In this document: one piece after another, positions 50,780 to 58,069 of the stretch
How the letters are laid out: the number at the start of each line of letters is the position of its first letter
Position numbering within the stretch: the first letter of the stretch is position 1
Program-made: the position numbers and the translations under genes
Assembly: GCF_000378625.1 (NCBI RefSeq)
Contig: NZ_KB905166.1
Coordinates: forward strand, 280,590 to 344,589
DNA: 64,000 nucleotides
Origin: Colwellia piezophila ATCC BAA-637
GTDB lineage: Bacteria; Pseudomonadota; Gammaproteobacteria; Enterobacterales; Alteromonadaceae
Direction: 5' to 3'
Notes under the pieces: model-generated
The model's database searches: none
What the model saw: the letters and a program-made list of their open reading frames with translations, nothing else
Told to the model about the DNA's origin: nothing

Positions 50780-50872
50780 TAACGCCCAAATAATGGGCAA
50801 ATATCAGTCGGTTAAAATAAGCGACGCAGGAGCAAAAAACAACTGTTTTTTGTCCGTTTGAGCAACTTGTTA
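50780..50872 (-). repeat. attC of the DJ-1/PfpI-like cassette
   Basis: 93 bp; arm GTCGGTTAAAATAAG with AAACAACTG, one mismatch. Confidence 0.9.
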
Positions 50873-50879
50873 AGTGCCG

Positions 50880-51632
50880 CTACTGTTTGTTTAATATTAT
50901 CATTTCTTTTGCAACAAGAGCTGCCGAGGGTAAAAACATTGTTGAAACAATTCGCTGGTCGATGACAACTTCGTGTTTATCTTTTAAGGTTTGTTTATTT
51001 TGTGCGATGGCACCATTTTTATTTAACTGACTTTCAACAAGAAATGGTAACAAAGTGCCTTGTTTTGCCCATGATTTAGAGTTTTCTGTTGAGTCTGGAA
51101 AACCAGCAACTTTTTTACCCTTGACGAGAAACTCCCCCGTAGATAAAACAACATTAGAAAAAGCACCTGCGCCATGTCCACCCCCACCAATAATACCGCC
51201 AGATTCATATATTTTTGCAATAATTGATTGTAATTCTTTATTATTAGCAACATCAAATAATGGGCCGTAACCACCACCAATATAAACTCCCCAATAATTA
51301 CTGGGTTCAATCTGTTTTGGGTTGAATGAGTTGTTTGCTTTATCCATGAAACCTTCATATTTAATGGTATAACTGCTGATACCCAAAGGATCCATCATGA
51401 ATTCAACTTTTCCACCTTCAGGTGATGCAAAATCAACTTCGAATCCGTGACTTACAAATATATGATATGGCGGTGCTACCTCCCATAAATTATTTCTAGC
51501 ATCATGCTTTTCAGGATCCCCCATATCAATCATATTTGAAGTAATTATCAATACCTTTTTAGCAGGAGCTGCATTCGAACTAACCGAAATGCATAATATT
51601 ATTGTGAAAAAAATAGAGATGAGATACTTCAT
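50880..51632 (-). CDS. DJ-1/PfpI-like periplasmic protein lacking the catalytic Cys (cassette)
   Basis: 250 residues. Signal peptide ending SNA; AKKVLIITSN, EVAPPYHIFVSHGFEVDFASPEGG and YWGVYIGGGYGPLFDVANN match the Hsp31/DJ-1 superfamily. At the nucleophile elbow, where A-V-C-H-G is usual, the sequence is GGGGHGAGA, so the Cys is replaced by Gly. It may be a binding or chaperone-like variant. The intact frame and good SD (AAGGATAATA) argue against a simple pseudogene. Confidence 0.82.
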   Translation of the reverse strand: MKYLISIFFTIILCISVSSNAAPAKKVLIITSNMIDMGDPEKHDARNNLWEVAPPYHIFVSHGFEVDFASPEGGKVEFMMDPLGISSYTIKYEGFMDKANNSFNPKQIEPSNYWGVYIGGGYGPLFDVANNKELQSIIAKIYESGGIIGGGGHGAGAFSNVVLSTGEFLVKGKKVAGFPDSTENSKSWAKQGTLLPFLVESQLNKNGAIAQNKQTLKDKHEVVIDQRIVSTMFLPSAALVAKEMIILNKQ

Positions 51633-51713
51633 TATTATCCTTAATTAAAAAATATTTTATTAGTTTAGATGTGCCAAATTGATAAAAAGTTTAATTTGAT
51701 CAGCATAGGCATT

Positions 51714-51808
51714 TAACGCCGTTTTAAGCGGCAAATTGCAGTTGGCTAAAATAAGTGAGGCACGAACAAAAAGCCAACTGTAATTTGTCCGACTTGAAAA
51801 CCTTGTTA
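51714..51808 (-). repeat. attC of the PAS cassette
   Basis: 95 bp; right half nearly identical to 50154, left half of the GTCCGACTTGAAAACC class: a mosaic. Confidence 0.92.
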
Positions 51809-51816
51809 GGTGAGCT

Positions 51817-52200
51817 CTATTTAGAGAAATTAAAATGGTCTAAAAACACATCAAAAATCACTTCGTCAACCTCAAGTCCATAGCAGCGTGTATGCAAAAA
51901 CTCACCATTTTCCTCATACACGCTTGAGTTATAGATGATATATTTAATACCATCCTTGCCTTGAACTTTTGCTGGGTAATTTTTTAACTTTTCGAAATCA
52001 CCTAGTCGCTTCATCATGTCAGTTAGGCAATTTTTATCCATTTGAAATTCTGAAACGTGATGGCCAACATACTGCGATTTCGTATAGCCTAAGGATTCAA
52101 GTTCATGCATATTGGCATAAATAATAATACCTTCAGGTGACACAGCGTGAATACCTATTGATGAGTTATTTAGGAATTCTTCAGGATTCTCAGTAAACAT
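51817..52200 (-). CDS. PAS domain protein (cassette)
   Basis: 127 residues, essentially one PAS fold: FLNNSSIGIHAVSPEGIIIYANMHELESLGYTKSQYVGHHVSEF, KDGIKYIIYNSSVYEENGEFLHTRCY. There is no output domain, so it may bind a ligand and act by protein contact, or be a stand-alone sensor. The SD (AGGTG) is formed by the right box of the neighbouring attC. Confidence 0.82.
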   Translation of the reverse strand: MFTENPEEFLNNSSIGIHAVSPEGIIIYANMHELESLGYTKSQYVGHHVSEFQMDKNCLTDMMKRLGDFEKLKNYPAKVQGKDGIKYIIYNSSVYEENGEFLHTRCYGLEVDEVIFDVFLDHFNFSK

Positions 52201-52208
52201 AAATCACC

Positions 52209-52304
52209 TAACGCCCATTTAAGACGAAAAATATAGTTGGCTAAAATAGGTGAACGGAGTGAACAAAAGCCAACTGTATTTTGTCCTGCTTGAAATTCTT
52301 GTTA
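52209..52304 (-). repeat. attC of the LysE cassette
   Basis: 96 bp; loop GGTGAACGGAGTGAACAAAAG, itself a small inverted repeat; near twin loop at 62543. Confidence 0.92.
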
Positions 52305-52312
52305 GCTCTCGA

Positions 52313-52942
52313 TTACCTCTGAGTTGAAATTGCTAAAACACCACCCGCACTGATAAATGCAGAACCAAACACTTTTCCAAGAATACGACCTGATACATAT
52401 TTTTCACTACCTGCTTTTAAATTTTGGCTCAAAAGAGAATATGAAAGTAAACATAAAAAGGAGCACGTCATAAGAGTTAAAACCAAAATTAGAAACTGAG
52501 GTAGTAATGGCTCAGAAACAACAATAAATTGCGGAAAAAGTGCAGAAGTAAATATTATTGCTTTAGGATTAGTTAAAGATATCATTAATCCTTGCGTATA
52601 AAGGCTCCAAGCGCTGAATGATGATTCTTTCTCATCATTCATATCATTTAACTGTACACCACTGCGCCAAATTTTAACTCCCATATACAAAAGATAGAGT
52701 GCCCCAATTATTTTAATTACGGTAAAAGCTGTAGAAGAAACCATTACCAATGCGCTCAACCCCAATATGGAACATGCGGACATGGTAAATAGACCTGTGA
52801 CATTTCCAGCCACTGTAATAAGAGAACGTAAAATACCAAATTGTAGACTGTGCGTTGATATTAACAATATTGCAGGACCTGGAATTGCTGCTGCGATAAA
52901 AGCAATTGAACAAAATGCTAACCAAGTTTCGAATTGCATCAT
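52313..52942 (-). CDS. LysE/RhtB family amino-acid exporter (cassette)
   Basis: 209 residues, five or six helices. IAAAIPGPAILLIST is the family N-terminal motif, with GALYLLYMGVKIWRSG and GLMISLTNPKAIIFTSALFPQF. It should export amino acids or related metabolites across the inner membrane. AAGGAATT precedes two adjacent ATGs. Confidence 0.92.
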   Translation of the reverse strand: MMQFETWLAFCSIAFIAAAIPGPAILLISTHSLQFGILRSLITVAGNVTGLFTMSACSILGLSALVMVSSTAFTVIKIIGALYLLYMGVKIWRSGVQLNDMNDEKESSFSAWSLYTQGLMISLTNPKAIIFTSALFPQFIVVSEPLLPQFLILVLTLMTCSFLCLLSYSLLSQNLKAGSEKYVSGRILGKVFGSAFISAGGVLAISTQR

Positions 52943-52959
52943 AATTCCTTGTAGAGAGC

Positions 52960-53045
52960 TAACGCCTTGTTAGGCGGGAAATAATGGTTGGCTATACTGC
53001 GCGAAGCGCAAACCAACTGTTATTTGTCCGTTTAATTGTCTTATA
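52960..53045 (-). repeat. attC of the HigBA cassette
   Basis: 86 bp; compact loop TGCGCGAAGCGCA, arms GGTTGGCTATA and AACCAACTG; gene-side box TATAAGAC. Confidence 0.85.
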
Positions 53046-53049
53046 TTTT

Positions 53050-53346
53050 TTATGTCACTACAAAATTTACAAAGTGGACATTGGTTAAATTGATTTGCTG
53101 TTTAGCATGCCAGAGATCGTAGTTGTCTTGCATTGATAGCCAACTCTCAGGAGTCCTGCCAATTGCTTTTGATAAGCGAAGTGCCATTTCTGGTGAGATA
53201 GCACTTTGACCTTTTAGCACTCTATTTAAAGTAGACGATGCAACATCTAGCTGTTTAGCTAAATAACGACAGCTTATACCAGATGGTTCCAAATAAACGT
53301 CATAGATAAACGCCCCAGGGTGTGGCGGATTATGATGCATACTCAT
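53050..53346 (-). CDS. higA: HigA-type antitoxin (cassette)
   Basis: 98 residues: HPGAFIYDVYLEPSGISCRYLAKQLDVASSTLNRVLKGQSAISPEMALRLSKAIGRTPESWLSMQ, an XRE helix-turn-helix of the HigA/VapI type. It overlaps the end of the toxin gene by one base. It should neutralise HigB and, with it, bind the operator palindromes upstream of higB. Confidence 0.92.
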   Translation of the reverse strand: MSMHHNPPHPGAFIYDVYLEPSGISCRYLAKQLDVASSTLNRVLKGQSAISPEMALRLSKAIGRTPESWLSMQDNYDLWHAKQQINLTNVHFVNFVVT

Positions 53347-53627
53347 TAGTGATAGTCCTCATAGTTGAGAATATAAGCATTACCATCGATAAACTCGAAA
53401 GTAATGCGCCAATTACCATTTACAGTAATAGACCAAACCCCGTCACGATTCCCTTTTAATGGATGTAATTTAAAGCCGGGTAAATTGATATCATCAATTT
53501 CTTGTGCGGTATCGATTGCAGCAAGTTGCATACGTAACTTACGTCGGTGATGTTTTGCCTGAATACCTGAAATACTACCCGTCTGGAAGTATTTCTTAAG
53601 ACCTTTGTGCTTGAAAAATTTAATCAT
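53346..53627 (-). CDS. higB: HigB-type toxin (cassette)
   Basis: 93 residues: MIKFFKHKGLKKYFQTGSISGIQ, LAAIDTAQEIDDINLPGFKLHPLKGNRDGVWSITVNGNWRITFEF, the HigB RelE-fold mRNA interferase. The toxin gene comes first, as in higBA. No SD precedes its ATG, which abuts an inverted repeat; translation may be weak or leaderless. Confidence 0.93.
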   Translation of the reverse strand: MIKFFKHKGLKKYFQTGSISGIQAKHHRRKLRMQLAAIDTAQEIDDINLPGFKLHPLKGNRDGVWSITVNGNWRITFEFIDGNAYILNYEDYH

Positions 53628-53655
53628 GCTACAAATGTAGCGTGATGCGCATCAC
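53628..53655 (-). promoter_or_regulatory. Two adjacent palindromes, probable HigA operator
   Basis: GCTACAAATGTAGC (53628-53641) and GTGATGCGCATCAC (53642-53655) are both perfect inverted repeats and lie directly against the higB start codon. They are the only such structures in this cassette. Confidence 0.75.
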
Positions 53656-53670
53656 TTGTCGATGAAAACA

Positions 53671-53763
53671 TAACGCCTCATTAAGAGGCAAAAAATAGTT
53701 GGTTAAAATAAGCGACGATGGAGCAAAAACCAACTGTTTTTTGTCCCTTTAATTGCCTTGTTA
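53671..53763 (-). repeat. attC between the higBA and ParD/ParE-type cassettes
   Basis: 93 bp; loop AAGCGACGATGGAGCAAAAA. It stands upstream of the plus-strand antitoxin, as at 23418. Confidence 0.92.
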
Positions 53764-53773
53764 TATTTTTTAT

Positions 53774-53796
53774 ACCATAATCTAATATATATTGGT
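53774..53796 (+). promoter_or_regulatory. Conserved promoter/operator-like segment before the antitoxin (copy 2)
   Basis: ACCATAATCTAATATATATT followed by GGT is conserved with the copy at 23522-23544 and has partial dyad symmetry (ACCA..TGGT). The match starts after the attC, so promoter and genes moved as one cassette. Confidence 0.5.
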
Positions 53797-53815
53797 ACTT
53801 TCGAGGTTTTACATT

Positions 53816-54055
53816 ATGGCTAAAAACACAAGCGTAACATTGGGCGATCATTTTGATCAATTTATAAACCAACAACTTAACACTGGTCGTTATGGCTCAG
53901 CAAGTGAAATTATTAGAGCTGGATTAAGAGCTTTAGAAGATCAAGAAGCCAAGATATTAAATTTACGCAATATGCTAATCCAAGGTGAACAAAGCGGTAT
54001 TGCTGATTACAATTATGAAAGTTTGCTAACTGAGTTGGATAAAGATAATCACTGA
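53816..54055 (+). CDS. ParD-type antitoxin (copy 2)
   Basis: 79 residues, MAKNTSVTLGDHFDQFINQQ...GRYGSASEIIRAGLRALEDQE...SLLTELDKDNH; a ribbon-helix-helix antitoxin. Its TGA overlaps the toxin ATG by one base, so the pair is translationally coupled; in copy 1 the genes are 8 bp apart. Own promoter on the plus strand. Confidence 0.93.
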   Translation: MAKNTSVTLGDHFDQFINQQLNTGRYGSASEIIRAGLRALEDQEAKILNLRNMLIQGEQSGIADYNYESLLTELDKDNH

Positions 54056-54348
54056 TGCGTAAATTCTTATTATCAGGGAAAGCAAAGTCAGATTTAATTA
54101 AAATAGCTCGCTACACTCAATTAACTTGGGGAAAAGAACAGAGAAATGTTTATCTAAAGATATTAGACAATACATTTCAATTGTTAGCTGATGAACCAGA
54201 GTTAGGACTTAACTGTGATTACATAAGAGAAGGTTATAGTAAATATCCCCAATCTAGCCATGTTATTTACTATAAAGAGAACAAAGTTAATCAAATTTTA
54301 ATCGTGCGTATATTGCATAAAAGTATGGATGTTAACTCCGCACTCTAG
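54055..54348 (+). CDS. ParE/RelE-type toxin (copy 2)
   Basis: 97 residues: FLLSGKAKSDLIKIARYTQLTWGKEQRNVYL, LLADEPELGLNCDYIREGYSKYPQSSHVIYYKENKVNQILIVRILHKSMD. All typical ParE positions (AKSDL, WG, HVIYY, ILH..MD) are kept, so this copy is the better candidate for an active toxin. Likely target gyrase or ribosome; not decided by sequence. Confidence 0.93.
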   Translation: MRKFLLSGKAKSDLIKIARYTQLTWGKEQRNVYLKILDNTFQLLADEPELGLNCDYIREGYSKYPQSSHVIYYKENKVNQILIVRILHKSMDVNSAL

Positions 54349-54355
54349 AAAAATA

Positions 54356-54448
54356 TAAGGCCAAGTTAAGCGGCAAATAATAGCTGGCTAAAATGTGTGA
54401 GGCACGAACAACAGCCAGCTGTTATTTGTCCGTTTGAACGCCTTGTTA
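54356..54448 (-). repeat. attC of the GNAT cassette (54446-55012)
   Basis: 93 bp; right box TAAGGCC, arms AGCTGGCTAAAATG and ACAGCCAGCTG. Confidence 0.9.
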
Positions 54449-55012
54449 TAAGGTTTTAGCTACCCACTGCTCTTTAGTTATTTGATATAAAACTTGTTCT
54501 TTTAATTGCTCGTTATGAACTAATGGGTCATTAAAGTTTTTCTCTGTATTAATCATTTTTATACGTTCCATAACCTTCTGTGAAGCTTTATTCACAACAG
54601 ATGTAACTGAGATAACACTAGTCAAATTTAAGTCATCAAATGCAAATTCTAAAACTTTTTCTGCGGCTTCTGTTGCATAACCTTTACCCCAGAACTGATT
54701 CATTAAACGCCAACCAATTTCGGTTGCAGGACTTACATCAAGATCAGGTGGTGAATTGTGTAGACCAACAAACCCAATAAATTTATTAGATAATTTTTCT
54801 TCAACAGCCCAAATACCCCATCCACGATCAGATATAAGCTTCGCAAGTTTTAAAGCTAAGTTAGTACTTTCAACTTCATTTAAAGTACTTGGGAAATGTT
54901 CCATAACTTTCGTACATGCATTCAGCTCTGCAAAAGGAGCATAATCTTCGCTTTTCCATTGCCTTAAAATCAAACGATTTGTAGATAATATTTTAATTGT
55001 ATCGATATTCAA
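54446..55012 (-). CDS. GNAT N-acetyltransferase, RimJ/RimL type (cassette)
   Basis: 188 residues: STNRLILRQWKSEDYAPFAELN, GWGIWAVEEKLSNKFIGFVGLH, EIGWRLMNQFWGKGYATEAAEKVLEFAF (acetyl-CoA motif WGKGYATEA) and VVNKASQKVMERIKM. Closely follows the GNAT subgroup often annotated as acetyltransferase of unknown target. TTG start; stop from attC. Confidence 0.9.
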   Translation of the reverse strand: MNIDTIKILSTNRLILRQWKSEDYAPFAELNACTKVMEHFPSTLNEVESTNLALKLAKLISDRGWGIWAVEEKLSNKFIGFVGLHNSPPDLDVSPATEIGWRLMNQFWGKGYATEAAEKVLEFAFDDLNLTSVISVTSVVNKASQKVMERIKMINTEKNFNDPLVHNEQLKEQVLYQITKEQWVAKTL

Positions 55013-55027
55013 ACTAAGATGACCTTA

Positions 55028-55064
55028 TAACGCCCCAATAAGAGGCTGCTTTATTGACTTGTTA
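55028..55064 (-). repeat. Internally deleted attC (37 bp)
   Basis: Both outer boxes and TAAGAGGC remain, but both hairpin arms and the loop are absent. Confidence 0.78.
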
Positions 55065-55067
55065 GGG

Positions 55068-55550
55068 CTACGGGATACCTGGAACCCACAACTCATACGC
55101 CACACCATTTATTTTGTATTTAATTAGCGACTGAAATTCTACTGACTTAGTTAAGAGTAAGTTAGCTTTGCTATCGTATACCCTTAAGCTTGGTGACTCA
55201 TCAACGATAAAATAATACTTTTGATCACCCGTCAAACCGCAGTCTGCAACGCCACTCTTATGTTGAATCGGTAATTTGATACCGTTTGAGTTTATTAGGT
55301 TGGCATTTAGGCCAGAGCTTAAAGTATTACCACCACAATCAAGTATTTGGTTGTTTCTCTTAGAGTGATAAAAACTGCCTAAGAGATTTTCCAAGGTATA
55401 TGTATTCTTACTTGTAATAACCGTCAAAGTCGATAGGCAATCATCTGTTTCAGGGACGCAAACCTGATTATCATTAAACGATACTATTAGCTCATCTTGG
55501 GCATAAGCGAAAGAAGAGCATAAGAATAGTATTGCTAGAATTTTGCACAT
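55068..55550 (-). CDS. Secreted hypothetical protein (cassette)
   Basis: About 160 residues. Signal peptide MCKILAILFLCSSFAYAQ; mature region with paired Cys (VCVPETDDC, LDCGG, VADCG) and a C-terminal VAYELWVPGIP. The 26 codons before the ATG at 55550 are attC read in frame, giving a misleading longer ORF. Family not recognised. Confidence 0.7.
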   Translation of the reverse strand: MCKILAILFLCSSFAYAQDELIVSFNDNQVCVPETDDCLSTLTVITSKNTYTLENLLGSFYHSKRNNQILDCGGNTLSSGLNANLINSNGIKLPIQHKSGVADCGLTGDQKYYFIVDESPSLRVYDSKANLLLTKSVEFQSLIKYKINGVAYELWVPGIP

Positions 55551-55565
55551 AACCCTGAGTAGCCC

Positions 55566-55659
55566 TAACGCCGTTTTAAGCGGCAAATTACAGTTGGCTA
55601 AAATTAGCAGCGAAGGCGCAAAAGCCAACTGTATTTTGTCCTTGTTTAACAGCTTGTTA
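55566..55659 (-). repeat. attC of the PrcB-like cassette
   Basis: 94 bp; loop TTAGCAGCGAAGGCGCAAAAG. Confidence 0.92.
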
Positions 55660-55665
55660 TATATA

Positions 55666-56136
55666 CTAGCAACTAGACACCGTGATTTCTTCGGTTACCA
55701 ATATCTCATTTGTTGTATTTAACTTAATTAGCTTAAAAGGATTTGTGAGAGCTTCAGTTGTAACACAATTATTTCCAGGCAAACCTAGAAGAACTTGGGC
55801 TCTAACGTGATCGTTTTCTACAGTAACAGATGGAATAGCAATACTATATCCGCCGGTATTTCTAGTACCCATATCGATCAAAAGAATAGTTTCTTTTTCA
55901 AAGTTAACGGCTTTTATCGATTCACTGGTTCTTTTTAGTAGCTCATTTTCATAATCTGTTTGGTTTCTTATAACAATTACACTTTTGCTTGTTGAATCTG
56001 CATATTCATTGTATTGCGATTCATGCATTATTTCATATTCTACAGGCTGAGGAGGAGGTGGTGGTGATGTTGCATTTGCATCATAACAACCTTGAATTTG
56101 AAAGATGAACGGTATGAGAATTAATAACCTTTTCAT
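55666..56136 (-). CDS. PrcB_C-domain lipoprotein (cassette)
   Basis: About 156 residues. Signal with lipobox IQGC, a Pro-rich spacer, then the PrcB C-terminal domain (NFEKETILLIDMGTRNTGGYSIAIPSVTVENDHVRAQVLLGLPGNNC, NPFKLIKL). The domain is known from a protease-complex subunit. AAGGAG precedes the ATG at 56136 at long spacing. Upstream codons are non-coding. Confidence 0.8.
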   Translation of the reverse strand: MKRLLILIPFIFQIQGCYDANATSPPPPPQPVEYEIMHESQYNEYADSTSKSVIVIRNQTDYENELLKRTSESIKAVNFEKETILLIDMGTRNTGGYSIAIPSVTVENDHVRAQVLLGLPGNNCVTTEALTNPFKLIKLNTTNEILVTEEITVSSC

Positions 56137-56155
56137 GATAAATGCTCCTTGTATA

Positions 56156-56241
56156 TAACGACTTGCTAAGCGGAAATTCACAGTTGGCTATAATCGCGAA
56201 GCGATGGCCAACTGTTAATTTTCCGTTTAAGCAACTTGTTA
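56156..56241 (-). repeat. attC of the lipoprotein cassette (56239-56778)
   Basis: 86 bp; very compact loop TCGCGAAGCGATGG, right box TAACGACTT. Confidence 0.88.
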
Positions 56242-56778
56242 GCTTTTTTTCATTAAATTTGCAAATTCAGGGTGGTTAACTGTAGCCTTAATTAAATCCT
56301 GAACAGCAGGAGATAAAGCGTCCGCAGTTGCATTACATGCAGTAATTGCATCAAAGCCACTTTTGAAAGAATATTTATTATTAACCGTTAAACTAGTTCC
56401 ATTAGTTGAATTCAAACTAAGACCTAAATCCCAATAGCCATTGGTTAAACCCGTAATTGAAGAGAATTCTACTTTGGTGACATCACCAGTAATTTTTACA
56501 GCATCCGTTGAGTATTTGTCTGCCATTTTTAACTCATCATTAAAAGCTTTTGTAATAAACTGTGGGATAGTTAGCCCATCTGCTGGCTCAATTGGCCCCA
56601 TCAGACGACAACCAGAGCTAAACTTTACAGGCTGATTTAATGATGCAAATTCTCCATTTATTTCAGGTAATTTTTTCAATACTTGGATGTTGTCTACAGA
56701 AACTGCATAGCGTGGAGGTTGCATTGTTGAACAGGCACTTAACGCTAATACGGTAATAGCTAATACTACTTTTTTCAT
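56239..56778 (-). CDS. Lipoprotein of unknown function (cassette)
   Basis: 179 residues. Signal with lipobox LSAC, then a soluble domain with RYAVSVDNIQVLKKL, SGCRLMGPIEPADGLTIPQFITKAFNDELKMADKY and KITGDVTKVEFSSITGLTNGYWDL. The repeated beta pattern recalls small outer-membrane lipoproteins, but I cannot name a family. AAGGAAG precedes the ATG; stop from attC. Confidence 0.78.
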   Translation of the reverse strand: MKKVVLAITVLALSACSTMQPPRYAVSVDNIQVLKKLPEINGEFASLNQPVKFSSGCRLMGPIEPADGLTIPQFITKAFNDELKMADKYSTDAVKITGDVTKVEFSSITGLTNGYWDLGLSLNSTNGTSLTVNNKYSFKSGFDAITACNATADALSPAVQDLIKATVNHPEFANLMKKS

Positions 56779-56829
56779 TTTTCTTCCTTGTTATTATACG
56801 AATATAAAAATTTGAACCCGATTGAAAGC

Positions 56830-56922
56830 TAACGCCTCATTAAGAGGAAATTTATAGTTGGCTAAAATGTTGAACGCAGTGAAAACAGCCAACTGTATTT
56901 TTTCCGTTTGAAGTTCTTGTTA
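56830..56922 (-). repeat. attC of the VOC cassette (56927-57355)
   Basis: 93 bp; loop TTGAACGCAGTGAAAA. Confidence 0.92.
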
Positions 56923-56926
56923 GGGC

Positions 56927-57355
56927 TTATTCTATGATGAGACTTCCATCTTCATTGAACTCCCAACAGTCACCAAATGCCACTTCCCATAAATGCCCAT
57001 CAGGATCTGAAAAGTAACCACTGTATCCACCCCAAGAAACATCTTGAGCTGTTTTTTCAATATTACCACCAGAGCTTCTAGCTAACGCCAATACAGTATC
57101 TACCTCTGCCTTAGAACGAGTATTATGAGCTAATGTAATACCTGAAAACCCTGAGCGGTGTGAGTTTAAGTTTGGAGATACGTCTTTTGCTAGTTCATCT
57201 AAAGGATACAAAGCTAAACAGACACCACTTGTCTTAAAAAAAATAATTCCATCTTCAGGTTTTTTTGATGATGGAAACCCAAGAGCGGTATAAAACTCAA
57301 AGGATTTTTTCAAGTTTTTCACACCTAATGTGATAATACTGATATGTGGATTCAT
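56927..57355 (-). CDS. VOC family protein (cassette)
   Basis: 142 residues: HISIITLGVKNLKKSFEFYTALGFPSSKKPEDGIIFFKTSGVCLALYP, RSGFSGITLAHNTRSKAEVDTVL, WGGYSGYFSDPDGHLWEVAF. Complete VOC fold with His and terminal Glu (LWEVAF) in metal positions. Glyoxalase-like subgroup of unknown substrate. Confidence 0.9.
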   Translation of the reverse strand: MNPHISIITLGVKNLKKSFEFYTALGFPSSKKPEDGIIFFKTSGVCLALYPLDELAKDVSPNLNSHRSGFSGITLAHNTRSKAEVDTVLALARSSGGNIEKTAQDVSWGGYSGYFSDPDGHLWEVAFGDCWEFNEDGSLIIE

Positions 57356-57394
57356 TTTTTTAATCTCAATAGGTAGCTGAAACGCCGTAAGCCC

Positions 57395-57485
57395 TAACGC
57401 CCAAATAATGGGCTAAAAATAGTTGGTTAAAATTAGCGACGCAGGAGCAAAACCAACTGTTTACAGACCTGATTGATTTGCTTAG
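57395..57485 (-). repeat. attC of the OsmC cassette, with a duplicated box beside it
   Basis: 91 bp; another AACGCCGTAAG lies at 57381-57391 just before TAACGCCC, as if an older right box remained. Gene-side box CTAAGCAAA. Confidence 0.85.
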
Positions 57486-57949
57486 GCTACGATTTCCGTA
57501 ACGATTTCAGTCTTCACGGAGTTAGCAATAAAACACTGCTCATGAGATTGATGGTGCATTTTCTCAAGTTGCTCCATTGTCGGTTTTTTATCCCCCGAAA
57601 ACTGAACATGTGGTTTAAGTGTTACTTTGGTCATTGATATTTTACCATCACTGTCTTTTTCCATAATACCTACAGCATCATCTACATATGAATCAACCAC
57701 ATACCTTCTTTTTGCTGCGATAGATAAAAAGAATAACATGTGGCAACTAGAAAGAGACGCAACAAATGCTTCTTCGGGATCGACATTTGCTTCAACTGAA
57801 TATGGTAAAGGAACTACATGAGGTGAAGATGAAGCCTGAACGGTTACACCTCCATCAAAAGTCCATTCATGCCCTCGGCTATATTTGTTATCAACGTAAC
57901 TTTCATTGTTACCTCTAACCCAATTGATTTTGGCAAAATACTCTGACAT
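57482..57949 (-). CDS. OsmC family peroxidase (cassette)
   Basis: 155 residues. GHEWTFDGGVTVQASSSPHVVPLP, PEEAFVASLSSCHMLFFLSIAAKR and HHQSHEQCFIANSV hold the two Cys of OsmC/Ohr proteins, which reduce organic hydroperoxides. The HEQCFIANS box is of the OsmC-like (YhfA-like) subgroup. CGGAG precedes the ATG. Cytoplasmic. Confidence 0.92.
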   Translation of the reverse strand: MSEYFAKINWVRGNNESYVDNKYSRGHEWTFDGGVTVQASSSPHVVPLPYSVEANVDPEEAFVASLSSCHMLFFLSIAAKRRYVVDSYVDDAVGIMEKDSDGKISMTKVTLKPHVQFSGDKKPTMEQLEKMHHQSHEQCFIANSVKTEIVTEIVA

Positions 57950-57974
57950 TTGAACTCCGTATATGAAAGTAGCC

Positions 57975-58069
57975 TAACGCCCTAATATTGGGAAAAAAAA
58001 TTGTTGGCTAAAATGTTGAGGAACGAACAACTGCCAACGGTTAGCAGTCCGTTCTTTAACGCCTTGTTA
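57975..58069 (-). repeat. attC of the rhomboid cassette
   Basis: 95 bp; arm TTGTTGGCTAAAATG with TGCCAACGG, one mismatch. Confidence 0.9.

Noticed and set aside
55551..55628. N-terminal extension of the secreted protein gene (and similar ones at 58685-58762 and 60681-60758)
   Set aside because: The residues MxFAPxxLILxNxxLP are attC sequence read in frame; a good start codon lies just after the attC.
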